DNA of 64,000 nucleotides from positions 1,413,001-1,477,000 of the forward strand of contig NC_019676.1 in NCBI RefSeq assembly GCF_000316625.1, in the 5' to 3' direction. The notes beneath the pieces are model-generated. The model did not search any database, was not told the origin of the DNA, and saw only the letters and a program-made list of their open reading frames with translations. A program made the position numbers and the translations under genes. Below are positions 17,658-25,719 of the stretch, in pieces. Origin of the DNA: Nostoc sp. PCC 7107 (GTDB taxonomy: Bacteria > Cyanobacteriota > Cyanobacteriia > Cyanobacteriales > Nostocaceae). Position 1 is the first letter of the stretch, and each line of letters starts with the position of its first letter.

Positions 17658-20600
17658 TTGCATATTAAGGTTGAAAAAATTACAAGCAAATTACCAATAA
17701 TTTTTCAACAAAATCAGGCAAAAGCTCTATCTCAAGTCAAAATATTAACAGCTATCAACATCATTTTAGGATTATATTTAATACCTGCAAAAGTCCAAGC
17801 CCAAAACATAACTCCCGCCAACGATAGTACAGGCACAACTGTTAACTCCCAAGGTGACATCAGTGGTGGTAAGCTCAGTAGCGACAAATCCAACCTATTC
17901 CACAGCTTCAGCAAATTTGAACTAGATGCTAACCAAACAGCCAACTTTTTATCGCAACCATCAATTCAAAACATCTTAGGTAGAGTCACAGGTGGTGAAG
18001 CATCGATAATTAACGGCATCATTCGTGTTAGTGGTGGAAATTCCAACTTATATTTAATCAACCCCGCAGGTATTATCTTTGGTGCTAATGCCCATTTAAA
18101 TGTGCCAGCATCATTCACAGCTACCACAGCTAATCGTCTGGGTTTTGGTAATAATAACTGGTTAAATGCTGTGGGCAGCAACAACTACAGCCAACTTATT
18201 GGTACACCCAATAGTTTCGCTTTTGATGCTAGTGTTACTAGTGCCATTTTCAATCAAGGTAATTTAGCTGTACCAAATGGTAATAATTTAAGTTTATTTG
18301 GCGGCGCAGTCGTGAGTACAGGAACTTTGTCAGCGCCTGGCGGTAATGTCACAATTGCGGCAGTACCTGGCAGTAATTTACTCAAATTGAGTATGGCAGG
18401 GAATCCTTTGAGTTTAGAAATTCAACCGCTGAATTCCACTAATAATCTAGCATCAAATTCGTTACCAGCATTGTTAACTGGTGGTGATGTTGGGAATGCT
18501 TCTGGCTTACAAATTGCAAATGGTGAGGTGAAGTTAACTGGTTCTGGTTTGACTATTAGCAATGGTGATGTTGTTAGTACAGCTAACATTGTTGCTCAAA
18601 ATGTCACTATTCAGGCAGCAGCTAATATCACAACTCAAGATATCATCACTAATGATAAATCTACTGGTTTGGCAGGTACAGTTAATTTAACAGCAGGTGA
18701 TAATATCACAACTAATAATATTGATGCTTCAGCTTTTAGTCGTTTTGAAACTGCTATGGCAGGTGCCGTTAATTTAACAGCAGGCGGTAATATTACAACT
18801 AATAATATTGACACTTCAGCAGCTTTAATTTTAGGGACGGCTAGTGCAGGTGCAGTCAATTTAATAGCTGATGGTAACATTACTGTGGGCAGCATCAATA
18901 CAAGTGCGATTAGTATTGATGTTGAGCAAATTGAATTGCTCAATGCAAATTCTCCAAATCAAGCTGGTATTTTGTTGCCCAATACACCCCCATTCGCTCA
19001 AGGTGGTAATGTTAATCTTTTAGCCAATGGAACAGTTAGGGTAGTAGGAGAAATTATTGATAATGGTCAGCTTACCGGAAATTCAATTTTGACCAGCGCA
19101 TTTACTCAACCTGGGGCTGTCAAGATTCAACATGACGGCGGTGTGAATAACGTTCCATTTATTGTGGGTGATGCTAACTTGAATGGTACAAAAGCAGCTA
19201 TTAATGTCAGTCAGGTTAGTCTTTTTAATGAAAATCCAACTATTGAAAATATCATCCTAGATAGCAACAATTCCCAAATTGCACCCACATCACCAATTCA
19301 CATTTTTCCTGTCCTTCCACTAGGCGGACGATCAGAAAGTACTCCTAGCTTAATTTCTATTAATTCTGTTAACACACCACCTATTATATTAGATAATTAT
19401 AGTGTAATTAATACGCGCCAAAATCGACCTATTACATTTACTTTTGGTTCATTAAATATCAATACTAATGATGTTAATAATGATGTCAGCCAAATAATTT
19501 TTGATGGTATATTATCTGGCTCTGTATCATTTCAAGATGGAACACCAGTTACATCAGGAACAGTGTTGAGTGCAAATACTGTTTTAGTTTATACTCCCCA
19601 ACGAGGTTCTGTTGGTAAAATCCCAGCTTTTAATATTAAAGCGAGTGATGGTGTTTCTGAATCTGCACCGCAATCAATCAATATTAATATTACGCGACAA
19701 CCCATAATTATTACCCCACCTAATCCTGACACAGATAATCCCTCACCTAATCCCGAAACAAATAATTCTCCTCCCGTAGAAACGAATAATTCTTTCCATT
19801 CCGGAACAAATAATCTGCTAAATATTGACTTAACTAATAATGTAGTTAATTCTGAGACAGAAGAAAAGAAAATGGCTAGTATTCCAATTGTGGAAAAAGA
19901 TCAGTCTTTGCTAGATGTAGATATAGATAAAGAGATAGCTAAAATTGATGCCAGATTTACTAACCAGTTTGCTCAATATTTAGGTACAGCTACACCGCCA
20001 ATTAAAGGCATTAAAGAAGCTAGTGAGATTTTAGTAAATATTGAAAATTCTACAGGGGTGAAACCTGCTTTAATTTATGTTTCTTTTATACCTAAAACAC
20101 TCAAACGGAATGTTTTACCGGAACAAAAACTCACACCTCAAGCCGATGATATTTTAGAGTTATTAGTGGTTACAGGTAAGGGTGAGCCGATTCGGAAAGT
20201 AGTTAATGTGACGCGATCGCAAGTCTTAGCTATAAGTAAACAGTTTACCAACAATGTTACCCAAGCAACTTTGTTAAACAGCTATATTACTCCTGCCACA
20301 AAATTATACAACTGGTTAATTGCACCCCTGAAGTATAACCTGCAAGCACGGCAAATTAATAATCTAGTTTTTATTGTAGATGCGGGTTTGCGAACTATGC
20401 CCATAGCCGCCCTTTATGATGGTAAACAGTATCTAATCGAAAACTATAGTGTTGGCTTAATGCCAAGTCTGAGCCTGACAGATACTCAATATATTGATAT
20501 TAAAAAATCTGAAGTTTTAGGGATGGGCGCATCGCAATTTATGAATCAAGACCCATTACCATCTGTACCTTCAGAATTAACTACTATTACTCAAAAGCTT

Positions 20601-21173
20601 TGGCCTGGTAGAGCTTTCTTAAACGAGGCCTTCACTTTAACAAATCTCAAAGCCCAGCGACAGCAAAAAGCCTTCGGGATTGTTCACCTTGCTACTCACG
20701 GAGAATTTAACTCAGGTGCGCCAAATAACTCTTATATTCAATTGTGGGATACGCAACTGAGAATGGATCAAATCCGTCAACTCGGCTGGAATAACCCACC
20801 TGTAGAACTAGTTGTGCTGAGTGCTTGTCGTACAGCCTTGGGTAACGAAGATGCAGAATTAGGTTTTGCAGGCTTTGCAGTGCAAGCTGGTACAAAGTCT
20901 GCATTGGCGAGTTTATGGTATGTTTCCGATGAAGGTACTCTCGGATTAATGACTCAATTTTATGAAAAGTTGAAACAAGCGCCTATCAAAGCCGAAGCTC
21001 TGCGACGAGCGCAAGTCGCCATGCTCAAAGGCCAAGTGCGGATAGAAATGGGTAGACTGAGAACTGCGCGTGGTGATGTAGCATTACCACCAGTTCTACT
21101 AGAACTTGGTGATAGAAAGTTAACTCATCCCTATTTTTGGGCAGCTTTTACCATGATTGGTAATCCTTGGTAA
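17658..21173 (+). CDS. Filamentous haemagglutinin N-terminal (TPS) domain protein with C-terminal CHAT protease domain
   Basis: 1171 residues from a TTG start. A signal-like hydrophobic segment (ILTAINIILGLYLI ... VQAQ) precedes a TPS secretion domain at about 48-270 (SNLFHSFSKFELDANQTANF, NLYLINPAGIIFGANAHL), then Gly/Asn-rich beta-helix repeats (VNLTAGGNITTNNIDTS), a Pro/Asn-rich linker near 680-710, and a CHAT domain at about 890-1171 with catalytic-type His1014 (LATHGEF) and Cys1057 (SACRTA). TPS proteins cross the outer membrane through a TpsB pore, not encoded nearby. CHAT domains are caspase-like proteases. The start is doubtful: an ATG at 17641 is out of frame by one base across a run of nine T. 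It converges on the CHASE2 operon. Confidence 0.9.
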   Translation: MHIKVEKITSKLPIIFQQNQAKALSQVKILTAINIILGLYLIPAKVQAQNITPANDSTGTTVNSQGDISGGKLSSDKSNLFHSFSKFELDANQTANFLSQPSIQNILGRVTGGEASIINGIIRVSGGNSNLYLINPAGIIFGANAHLNVPASFTATTANRLGFGNNNWLNAVGSNNYSQLIGTPNSFAFDASVTSAIFNQGNLAVPNGNNLSLFGGAVVSTGTLSAPGGNVTIAAVPGSNLLKLSMAGNPLSLEIQPLNSTNNLASNSLPALLTGGDVGNASGLQIANGEVKLTGSGLTISNGDVVSTANIVAQNVTIQAAANITTQDIITNDKSTGLAGTVNLTAGDNITTNNIDASAFSRFETAMAGAVNLTAGGNITTNNIDTSAALILGTASAGAVNLIADGNITVGSINTSAISIDVEQIELLNANSPNQAGILLPNTPPFAQGGNVNLLANGTVRVVGEIIDNGQLTGNSILTSAFTQPGAVKIQHDGGVNNVPFIVGDANLNGTKAAINVSQVSLFNENPTIENIILDSNNSQIAPTSPIHIFPVLPLGGRSESTPSLISINSVNTPPIILDNYSVINTRQNRPITFTFGSLNINTNDVNNDVSQIIFDGILSGSVSFQDGTPVTSGTVLSANTVLVYTPQRGSVGKIPAFNIKASDGVSESAPQSININITRQPIIITPPNPDTDNPSPNPETNNSPPVETNNSFHSGTNNLLNIDLTNNVVNSETEEKKMASIPIVEKDQSLLDVDIDKEIAKIDARFTNQFAQYLGTATPPIKGIKEASEILVNIENSTGVKPALIYVSFIPKTLKRNVLPEQKLTPQADDILELLVVTGKGEPIRKVVNVTRSQVLAISKQFTNNVTQATLLNSYITPATKLYNWLIAPLKYNLQARQINNLVFIVDAGLRTMPIAALYDGKQYLIENYSVGLMPSLSLTDTQYIDIKKSEVLGMGASQFMNQDPLPSVPSELTTITQKLWPGRAFLNEAFTLTNLKAQRQQKAFGIVHLATHGEFNSGAPNNSYIQLWDTQLRMDQIRQLGWNNPPVELVVLSACRTALGNEDAELGFAGFAVQAGTKSALASLWYVSDEGTLGLMTQFYEKLKQAPIKAEALRRAQVAMLKGQVRIEMGRLRTARGDVALPPVLLELGDRKLTHPYFWAAFTMIGNPW

Positions 21174-21189
21174 TAAAATTAGAAAACGT

Positions 21190-21951
21190 CTATTGGATAA
21201 TCATTTTGGCTACGTTAGCCATAACTTGACTTAAGGGATGTTCTGGATGACGTAAACAAAACAAATCGCTACTGGCCAGTTGAATCAATTCTTCGGAAAG
21301 TGGTAAAACACCAGCTACAGGTGCGTTATATGTTTTTTCTACCTGTTGCTTGAGTGCATCAAAATCTAGGGCTGGAAGTGCTTTATTAATTAATAACAAC
21401 ATTTTTGGGACTTCTAATTTGCGGGCTACTTCCACTGTGACAGCAGTACCTTGAAAATCTTGGCGATCGGGGCGGAGAATCAGAACTAAAATGTCAGAAA
21501 TAGCAATTGAAAGTAAGGTTTCTTCATTGAGTCCTGGATGGGTATCAATGAATAGATAATCTAATTTTAAAGCAACCAATAGTTTTTGAAAGCCTTCATT
21601 GAGTAAATTAAAATCAAATCCTTCTCGCAGAATTTTAGTAATATCTCTAGCTTTAATACTCGAAGGGATGAGATAAATACGTCCTTTGGCTCCTGTTGTT
21701 TGACTTAAAATTGAGCTAACATCGTAGGCAGATTCTTCAATATTACAGCGTCCCCAAAGATAATCATTAAGGGAATATTTGATTTTCTGATCATCAAAAC
21801 CAAACAGAACATGAATACCTGGAGATTGGATATCTGTATCAACAATCCCAACCCGATAACCAGAACGTGCAACTATTCCTGCTAGGTTAGCGGTGGAATT
21901 TGATTTACCTGTACCGCCGCGAAATGAGTGGATAGATACAATTTTTGACAT
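21190..21951 (-). CDS. ParA/MinD-family ATPase
   Basis: 253 residues. The P-loop at 11-17 reads RGGTGKS: the deviant Walker A of ParA/MinD normally starts with lysine (KGGxGKT), here replaced by arginine, and the second Thr is Asn. VGIVDTDIQSPG is motif A' and YLFIDTHPGLNEET is Walker B. ParA/MinD proteins dimerise on ATP and position cargo on DNA or membranes. It is the last gene of a minus-strand run CHASE2-wHTH-ParA with gaps of 5 and 58 bp. There is no ParB gene nearby, so plasmid-type partition is unlikely; a role in signalling or localisation is inference. Confidence 0.88.
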   Translation of the reverse strand: MSKIVSIHSFRGGTGKSNSTANLAGIVARSGYRVGIVDTDIQSPGIHVLFGFDDQKIKYSLNDYLWGRCNIEESAYDVSSILSQTTGAKGRIYLIPSSIKARDITKILREGFDFNLLNEGFQKLLVALKLDYLFIDTHPGLNEETLLSIAISDILVLILRPDRQDFQGTAVTVEVARKLEVPKMLLLINKALPALDFDALKQQVEKTYNAPVAGVLPLSEELIQLASSDLFCLRHPEHPLSQVMANVAKMIIQ

Positions 21952-22009
21952 GATAAAAATGATTTTGGTAAGCGAACCATAGAGACGCAGAGATTACAGA
22001 GTAATATTT

Positions 22010-22306
22010 TTAGAATTTATCCCATATCTTTGAATTCAGCTTACTTTTTTGTTTAGAAGTAAATAGAGGTCGATAGTAAACTGATTCACCATCATTTAAC
22101 TCTTGAATAAATCTTTGGTTAACTAAAGTTTGAAGATGCTGTTTTACCAGTTCTTCAGAAATATTTAGATAAGTTACTACTTCTGATACAGTAGCTGTTT
22201 GCTGGCGAGTTATCCAATTAATCAGTTGTCGCTGTTCATCAGGTAAATCTAGGATATTTAACTGACTGTTTTGATGTGATGATTCGGCAGGTTCTTGATG
22301 ATTCAT
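22010..22306 (-). CDS. Small winged-helix DNA-binding protein
   Basis: 98 residues. LINWITRQQTATVSEVVTYLNISEELVKQHLQTLVNQRFIQELNDGESVYYRP has the layout of an ArsR/MarR-type winged helix: recognition helix around residues 45-62 followed by a beta-hairpin wing. No metal-binding cysteines are present. It is sandwiched between the CHASE2 gene (5 bp) and the ParA-like gene (58 bp), so the three are very probably one transcript. It could regulate this operon or the divergent DUF928 gene; that is inference. Confidence 0.75.
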   Translation of the reverse strand: MNHQEPAESSHQNSQLNILDLPDEQRQLINWITRQQTATVSEVVTYLNISEELVKQHLQTLVNQRFIQELNDGESVYYRPLFTSKQKSKLNSKIWDKF

Positions 22307-22311
22307 GATGA

Positions 22312-24018
22312 TTATTTATTTTCTTTCAATTTTTTGCTACGACGCTGTAAATCTGCTAGGTATTCTAATTCGTCTGGTTCTTCAATTGTCGTTGGTGTTG
22401 TGGTTATTTCTAAGTTATTATTTTGGTTTTGAGGAAGTACAGTTTCTTGGGAATTAAGTTGGTTGCGTTTGTCGCGCACTTGCTGTAGATAATCTATTTC
22501 TATAGGTTCAGTATTGGCAGGTTGAGTAATGATTGTATCAGGTAAAAAATTATTTGTTTCTAAGTTATTAACAACAGGGATAGTTGTGATTGGCAAGTTT
22601 TCTAATTCATCCCGACCCCGCAAATCTTTAGCCTTTTGCTGTAATTCTAAGAAGTAGTTACTTTCGGTAATGGCAGCGACTTCTTGATTTTTTTTGTCTT
22701 CGTCAATATCAATATTAATTTTGAGAAAGCCTTTAACTGTTTTCACAATTGTAGCGGCATATCTATCTATTAAAATAACAGCAACAGCACTACCGAAAAG
22801 GCTTAAAACTGGTGGTACTAAAGGTATCCAACCAGCATGGATAAATATTATATAGTTGGTTCCTAATAATATAGCGATCGCTACTCCTCCACCCAAGATT
22901 AACAGCCAGGGTTTACGAATCCGCCAAGCTAAAAATCCGCCGACTAATGACCAAGCAAATACCCATAAGCCTTCTTGTAATTCATTCCAGTACCAAAATA
23001 AAGGTCGTTTATTCAAAACAGCACTTAATATCTGACTAGCATTTTGGGCGTGAACTACTACCCCTGGCATTTTTTGGCTATCCGCTGACCCTGCACTATA
23101 AGGCGTATAAAAAGTATCTTTGACAATTTGGGCAGTGTAGCCAATCATCACAATTTTGTCTTTAATCAACGCTGGGTCAACTTTATTTGCTAGAACATCG
23201 CTGAGGGATACTTGCTTGACAGCGTTTTTTCCAGAACGATAGTTAAGTAGTATTTGGTAGTCTGATGTATCAATTTTGTGGTATCCACCCGATTTTGGCG
23301 TTAAGCGTTTGAGAACAGTAGAGTTAAACTGTAATTCCCCAGATTTTGTCAGTTCTGGTTCAATTCCTTGGGCAGCTAAGTAACGCACCACCATTTGAAA
23401 ACTCAGAGATGGTAATTGGTTTTCAGGATCGGCGATATTGCAGATATGTTCGCTAGGTTTTGGCAGTTTGGAAGCTTTAGGAATGGAAATGATCATCCCT
23501 TGACGGACTGTACCCCCAGCATCTACGGGAAAATCCGCGACTCCAACTCTGTCTTCGGGAATTCCTGGTGCTGCGGCGATACCAGGAGAATCGGCTTTAC
23601 TCACGACGCAGACAGCGGCAATATTTTCGTTTGCTGATAATATTTGCATTAAGTCTGTACGACCTGTGGCTGTACCTTGCTTCACATCCCGCAAAATATC
23701 AATCCCAATGACGCGCGGTTCGTGTTCTGCGAGTTTTGTTAATAACTGCGCCATTGTGCCGTCTTCAATGGGATATTCTTTGCGGGTTTGGATATCTGTA
23801 TCATCGACACCAACGATTAAAAAGCGATTGTCTATCCCTTCATCTGGACGCGATCGCATTAACCAATCAAATGCAGCTAACTCCATTCCCTGCAAACTAC
23901 CCAATTCGCGCAATCCTAAAATCAATCCGGCGATCGCTACACTGGTGACAACTACTGTCCCGCCAATGCTTAACACTGTTTGACGGAAATTGCGGTGTTG
24001 GGAATCTTGACCAAGCAT
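22312..24018 (-). CDS. CHASE2-domain membrane sensor without catalytic output domain
   Basis: 568 residues. One helix near 16-34, then an extracytoplasmic CHASE2 domain to about 340 (LAAFDWLMRSRPDEG, FLIVGVDDTDIQ, VIGIDILRD, GKIVMIGYTA-like IKDKIVMIGYTAQIVKDTFYTPY), then three membrane helices at about 350-430. CHASE2 proteins usually continue into a kinase, cyclase or phosphatase; here only a 135-residue charged tail follows, with three copies of Y-(F/L)-x-x-(L/V)-(Q/R)-x-(K/R) starting at Tyr455, Tyr510 and Tyr553. Output is therefore probably through a partner such as the wHTH or ParA-like protein of the same operon (inference). Confidence 0.9.
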   Translation of the reverse strand: MLGQDSQHRNFRQTVLSIGGTVVVTSVAIAGLILGLRELGSLQGMELAAFDWLMRSRPDEGIDNRFLIVGVDDTDIQTRKEYPIEDGTMAQLLTKLAEHEPRVIGIDILRDVKQGTATGRTDLMQILSANENIAAVCVVSKADSPGIAAAPGIPEDRVGVADFPVDAGGTVRQGMIISIPKASKLPKPSEHICNIADPENQLPSLSFQMVVRYLAAQGIEPELTKSGELQFNSTVLKRLTPKSGGYHKIDTSDYQILLNYRSGKNAVKQVSLSDVLANKVDPALIKDKIVMIGYTAQIVKDTFYTPYSAGSADSQKMPGVVVHAQNASQILSAVLNKRPLFWYWNELQEGLWVFAWSLVGGFLAWRIRKPWLLILGGGVAIAILLGTNYIIFIHAGWIPLVPPVLSLFGSAVAVILIDRYAATIVKTVKGFLKINIDIDEDKKNQEVAAITESNYFLELQQKAKDLRGRDELENLPITTIPVVNNLETNNFLPDTIITQPANTEPIEIDYLQQVRDKRNQLNSQETVLPQNQNNNLEITTTPTTIEEPDELEYLADLQRRSKKLKENK

Positions 24019-24378
24019 TGGTGTTACCTCTTGATTGATTAGCTAAAGTGTAAATGTTAAAAAATAGCTCATTTCCCCAAAAAAATTTGGCTGTAATGAT
24101 TTTTTTTGTAAAAAATATTTAGTTAATGTGCGTCCAAATTACCTGTTTTTCTTCATGCTGTCATTGGTTATTTAATATTTCTATATGAAATTGATGTATA
24201 GACTGCGATTCTTGACTTCTTTAATCAGTCAGGAATCTCGTTATCTAGAAGTGCTATAGTGATTTCACTGAGGTTATATTAATCCTAAATTCACTAAATT
24301 TAGGCAGAGAGATTCACAAAATGAAACTTTAAATACTATGAAATAGTCATTAATATAGACATACATATTGTAAAAAAT
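24019..24378. other. Divergent intergenic region between CHASE2 and DUF928 genes
   Basis: 360 bp, AT-rich, must hold the promoters for both directions. The only clear structure is the hairpin repeat at 24206-24238. No specific operator was recognised. Confidence 0.5.
24206..24238. repeat. 33-bp hairpin repeat, copy A
   Basis: GATTCTTGACT...AGTCAGGAATC forms an 11-bp stem with one G-T pair. Same length and consensus as copies at 25244-25276, 57043-57075 and 63233-63265. Confidence 0.7.
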
Positions 24379-25197
24379 ATGCTCAAAAAAAACTTACTAT
24401 TAATTACACTCGGTTTAACTCTCATTCCAGATTTGTTCCTAGGTGGAATCCCCAGCATCGCAGCACCTATTAATAATGTTGCTCAACTAAGCATTCCGCG
24501 TTCCACACCCAGACTATTTCCGCGTCGCCGTTCTCTATTAAGATTTAAAGTGCCAGGAATTCGTGGTTCTCGCAATCTAGAAGCAGGTGCAGCACGGGGA
24601 AAATGCAGTCCACAAGATATTAGTGGTGTTTTACCACCCAAACCTCCCAAGAGTGCAGCTAATCAAGTGCCTGTAGAATTAACAGTTAGCGATCGCCCGG
24701 CATTTTTTGTGAATGTTCCCCAAACCTCAGCCCAGCAAGCCGAATTTTTACTCAGGGATGAAGCTGGAGAAGAATTACTCGACAAAACTTTACCCTTAAC
24801 AGCCAGCACCGGAATTATGAGCTATAGCTTACCAGGGGATTTTGCAGGATTAGAAGTGGGGAAGAAATATCAATGGCGCTTTTCTCTATTGTGTGATGCT
24901 ACCAGTGGCGATCGCAGCGGTGATCCTATTGCTAGTGGCTGGATTGAACGAGTAGAACTACCGACATCTTTAGCAGACAAGTTACAACAAGCAACACCTA
25001 AACAGCGTTTACTCATCTATGCAGAAAATGGTTACTGGCATGACACCTTAAAAGCACTGGCTGATTTACGTGCTGCCTATCCCAATGATTTAACTGTAGT
25101 GCGTGATTGGGATGATATTTTGCGATCGGTAGGATTAGACACAATGTCTAAGCAGCCTTTAATTCCTCTCAATCCCACTACAGCTTCTAGTCAATAA
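24379..25197 (+). CDS. Secreted DUF928 protein
   Basis: 272 residues. A signal peptide (LLLITLGLTLIPDLFLGGIPSIAA) ends near residue 30. Then an Arg/Pro-rich linker and the DUF928 core: PAFFVNVPQTSAQQAEFLLRD, ASTGIMSYSLPG, VGKKYQWRFSLLCD and SGWIERVE, ending with a short helical part (LLIYAENGYWHDTLKALADL). DUF928 is nearly confined to cyanobacteria and its function is unknown; in that group it is often found close to CHAT, CHASE2 and haemagglutinin-type genes, exactly as here. Divergent from the CHASE2 operon. The hairpin 47 bp downstream is its likely terminator. Confidence 0.85.
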   Translation: MLKKNLLLITLGLTLIPDLFLGGIPSIAAPINNVAQLSIPRSTPRLFPRRRSLLRFKVPGIRGSRNLEAGAARGKCSPQDISGVLPPKPPKSAANQVPVELTVSDRPAFFVNVPQTSAQQAEFLLRDEAGEELLDKTLPLTASTGIMSYSLPGDFAGLEVGKKYQWRFSLLCDATSGDRSGDPIASGWIERVELPTSLADKLQQATPKQRLLIYAENGYWHDTLKALADLRAAYPNDLTVVRDWDDILRSVGLDTMSKQPLIPLNPTTASSQ

Positions 25198-25243
25198 AAA
25201 CACTTCTATTTATCCCAACTCATTCACAGCAAATATTAATCTC

Positions 25244-25280
25244 AGATCCCCGACTTGTTGAAGCAGTCAGGGATCTTTTT
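25244..25280 (+). terminator. 33-bp hairpin repeat, copy B, acting as DUF928 terminator
   Basis: AGATCCCCGACT...AGTCAGGGATCT followed directly by TTTTT (25276-25280): stem of about 12 bp with one mismatch. It belongs to the same dispersed 33-bp family as copies A, C and D, and here has the U-run of a rho-independent terminator. Confidence 0.7.
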
Positions 25281-25502
25281 GTTAGCCGCCTGACGGTCTC
25301 TGGAGGAATCATCAATAATCTCAAAATTAAAAACTATGTATATAGATTTCACCAGACAACATCGCATAACACACCTCATAGCAACAAATATAGCAGATAC
25401 ATTCATTTCCTAAAAACTTTTTTAACCCCTAATAAAATTAGGATGCTGATTGAACAATTAGCTTCATCAAAGCATCTTTAACTAGAACTTATTCACGCAT
25501 AT

Positions 25503-25531
25503 TTGATTAATTTAAATTTTAAATTAATCAA
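25503..25531. repeat. Perfect AT-rich palindrome
   Basis: TTGATTAATTTAAA, one T, then its exact reverse complement TTTAAATTAATCAA: 14-bp arms with a single-base centre. It lies about 190 bp before phoX and 70 bp before the Pho-box-like site. The remainder of the 522-bp DUF928-phoX gap shows no gene. Confidence 0.7.
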
Positions 25532-25601
25532 TACATAACCTTTTGTTAATACTCACTGCGTAAATTTTCTTATATTCATTATTGATAGCTTTTTGAGCAG
25601 T

Positions 25602-25620
25602 CTTAACTTGGCATTAACTA
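25602..25620 (+). promoter_or_regulatory. Pho-box-like direct repeat upstream of phoX
   Basis: CTTAACTT-GGC-ATTAACTA: two 8-bp units separated by 3 bp, close to the cyanobacterial Pho box (PyTTAAPyPy(T/A) repeats at 11-base steps), 100 bp upstream of the phoX start. The first unit fits fully; the second has A instead of a pyrimidine at position 1. Control by the phosphate response regulator is inferred. Confidence 0.55.
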
Positions 25621-25719
25621 GTAATAGTTGGCTGTTAAGAATGAGGGAAACTCAAAAAATCTGCAAGATTTACTTAAATCCATACCCGATAATCCTTAAC
25701 ATAATACGGAGACACAAGA

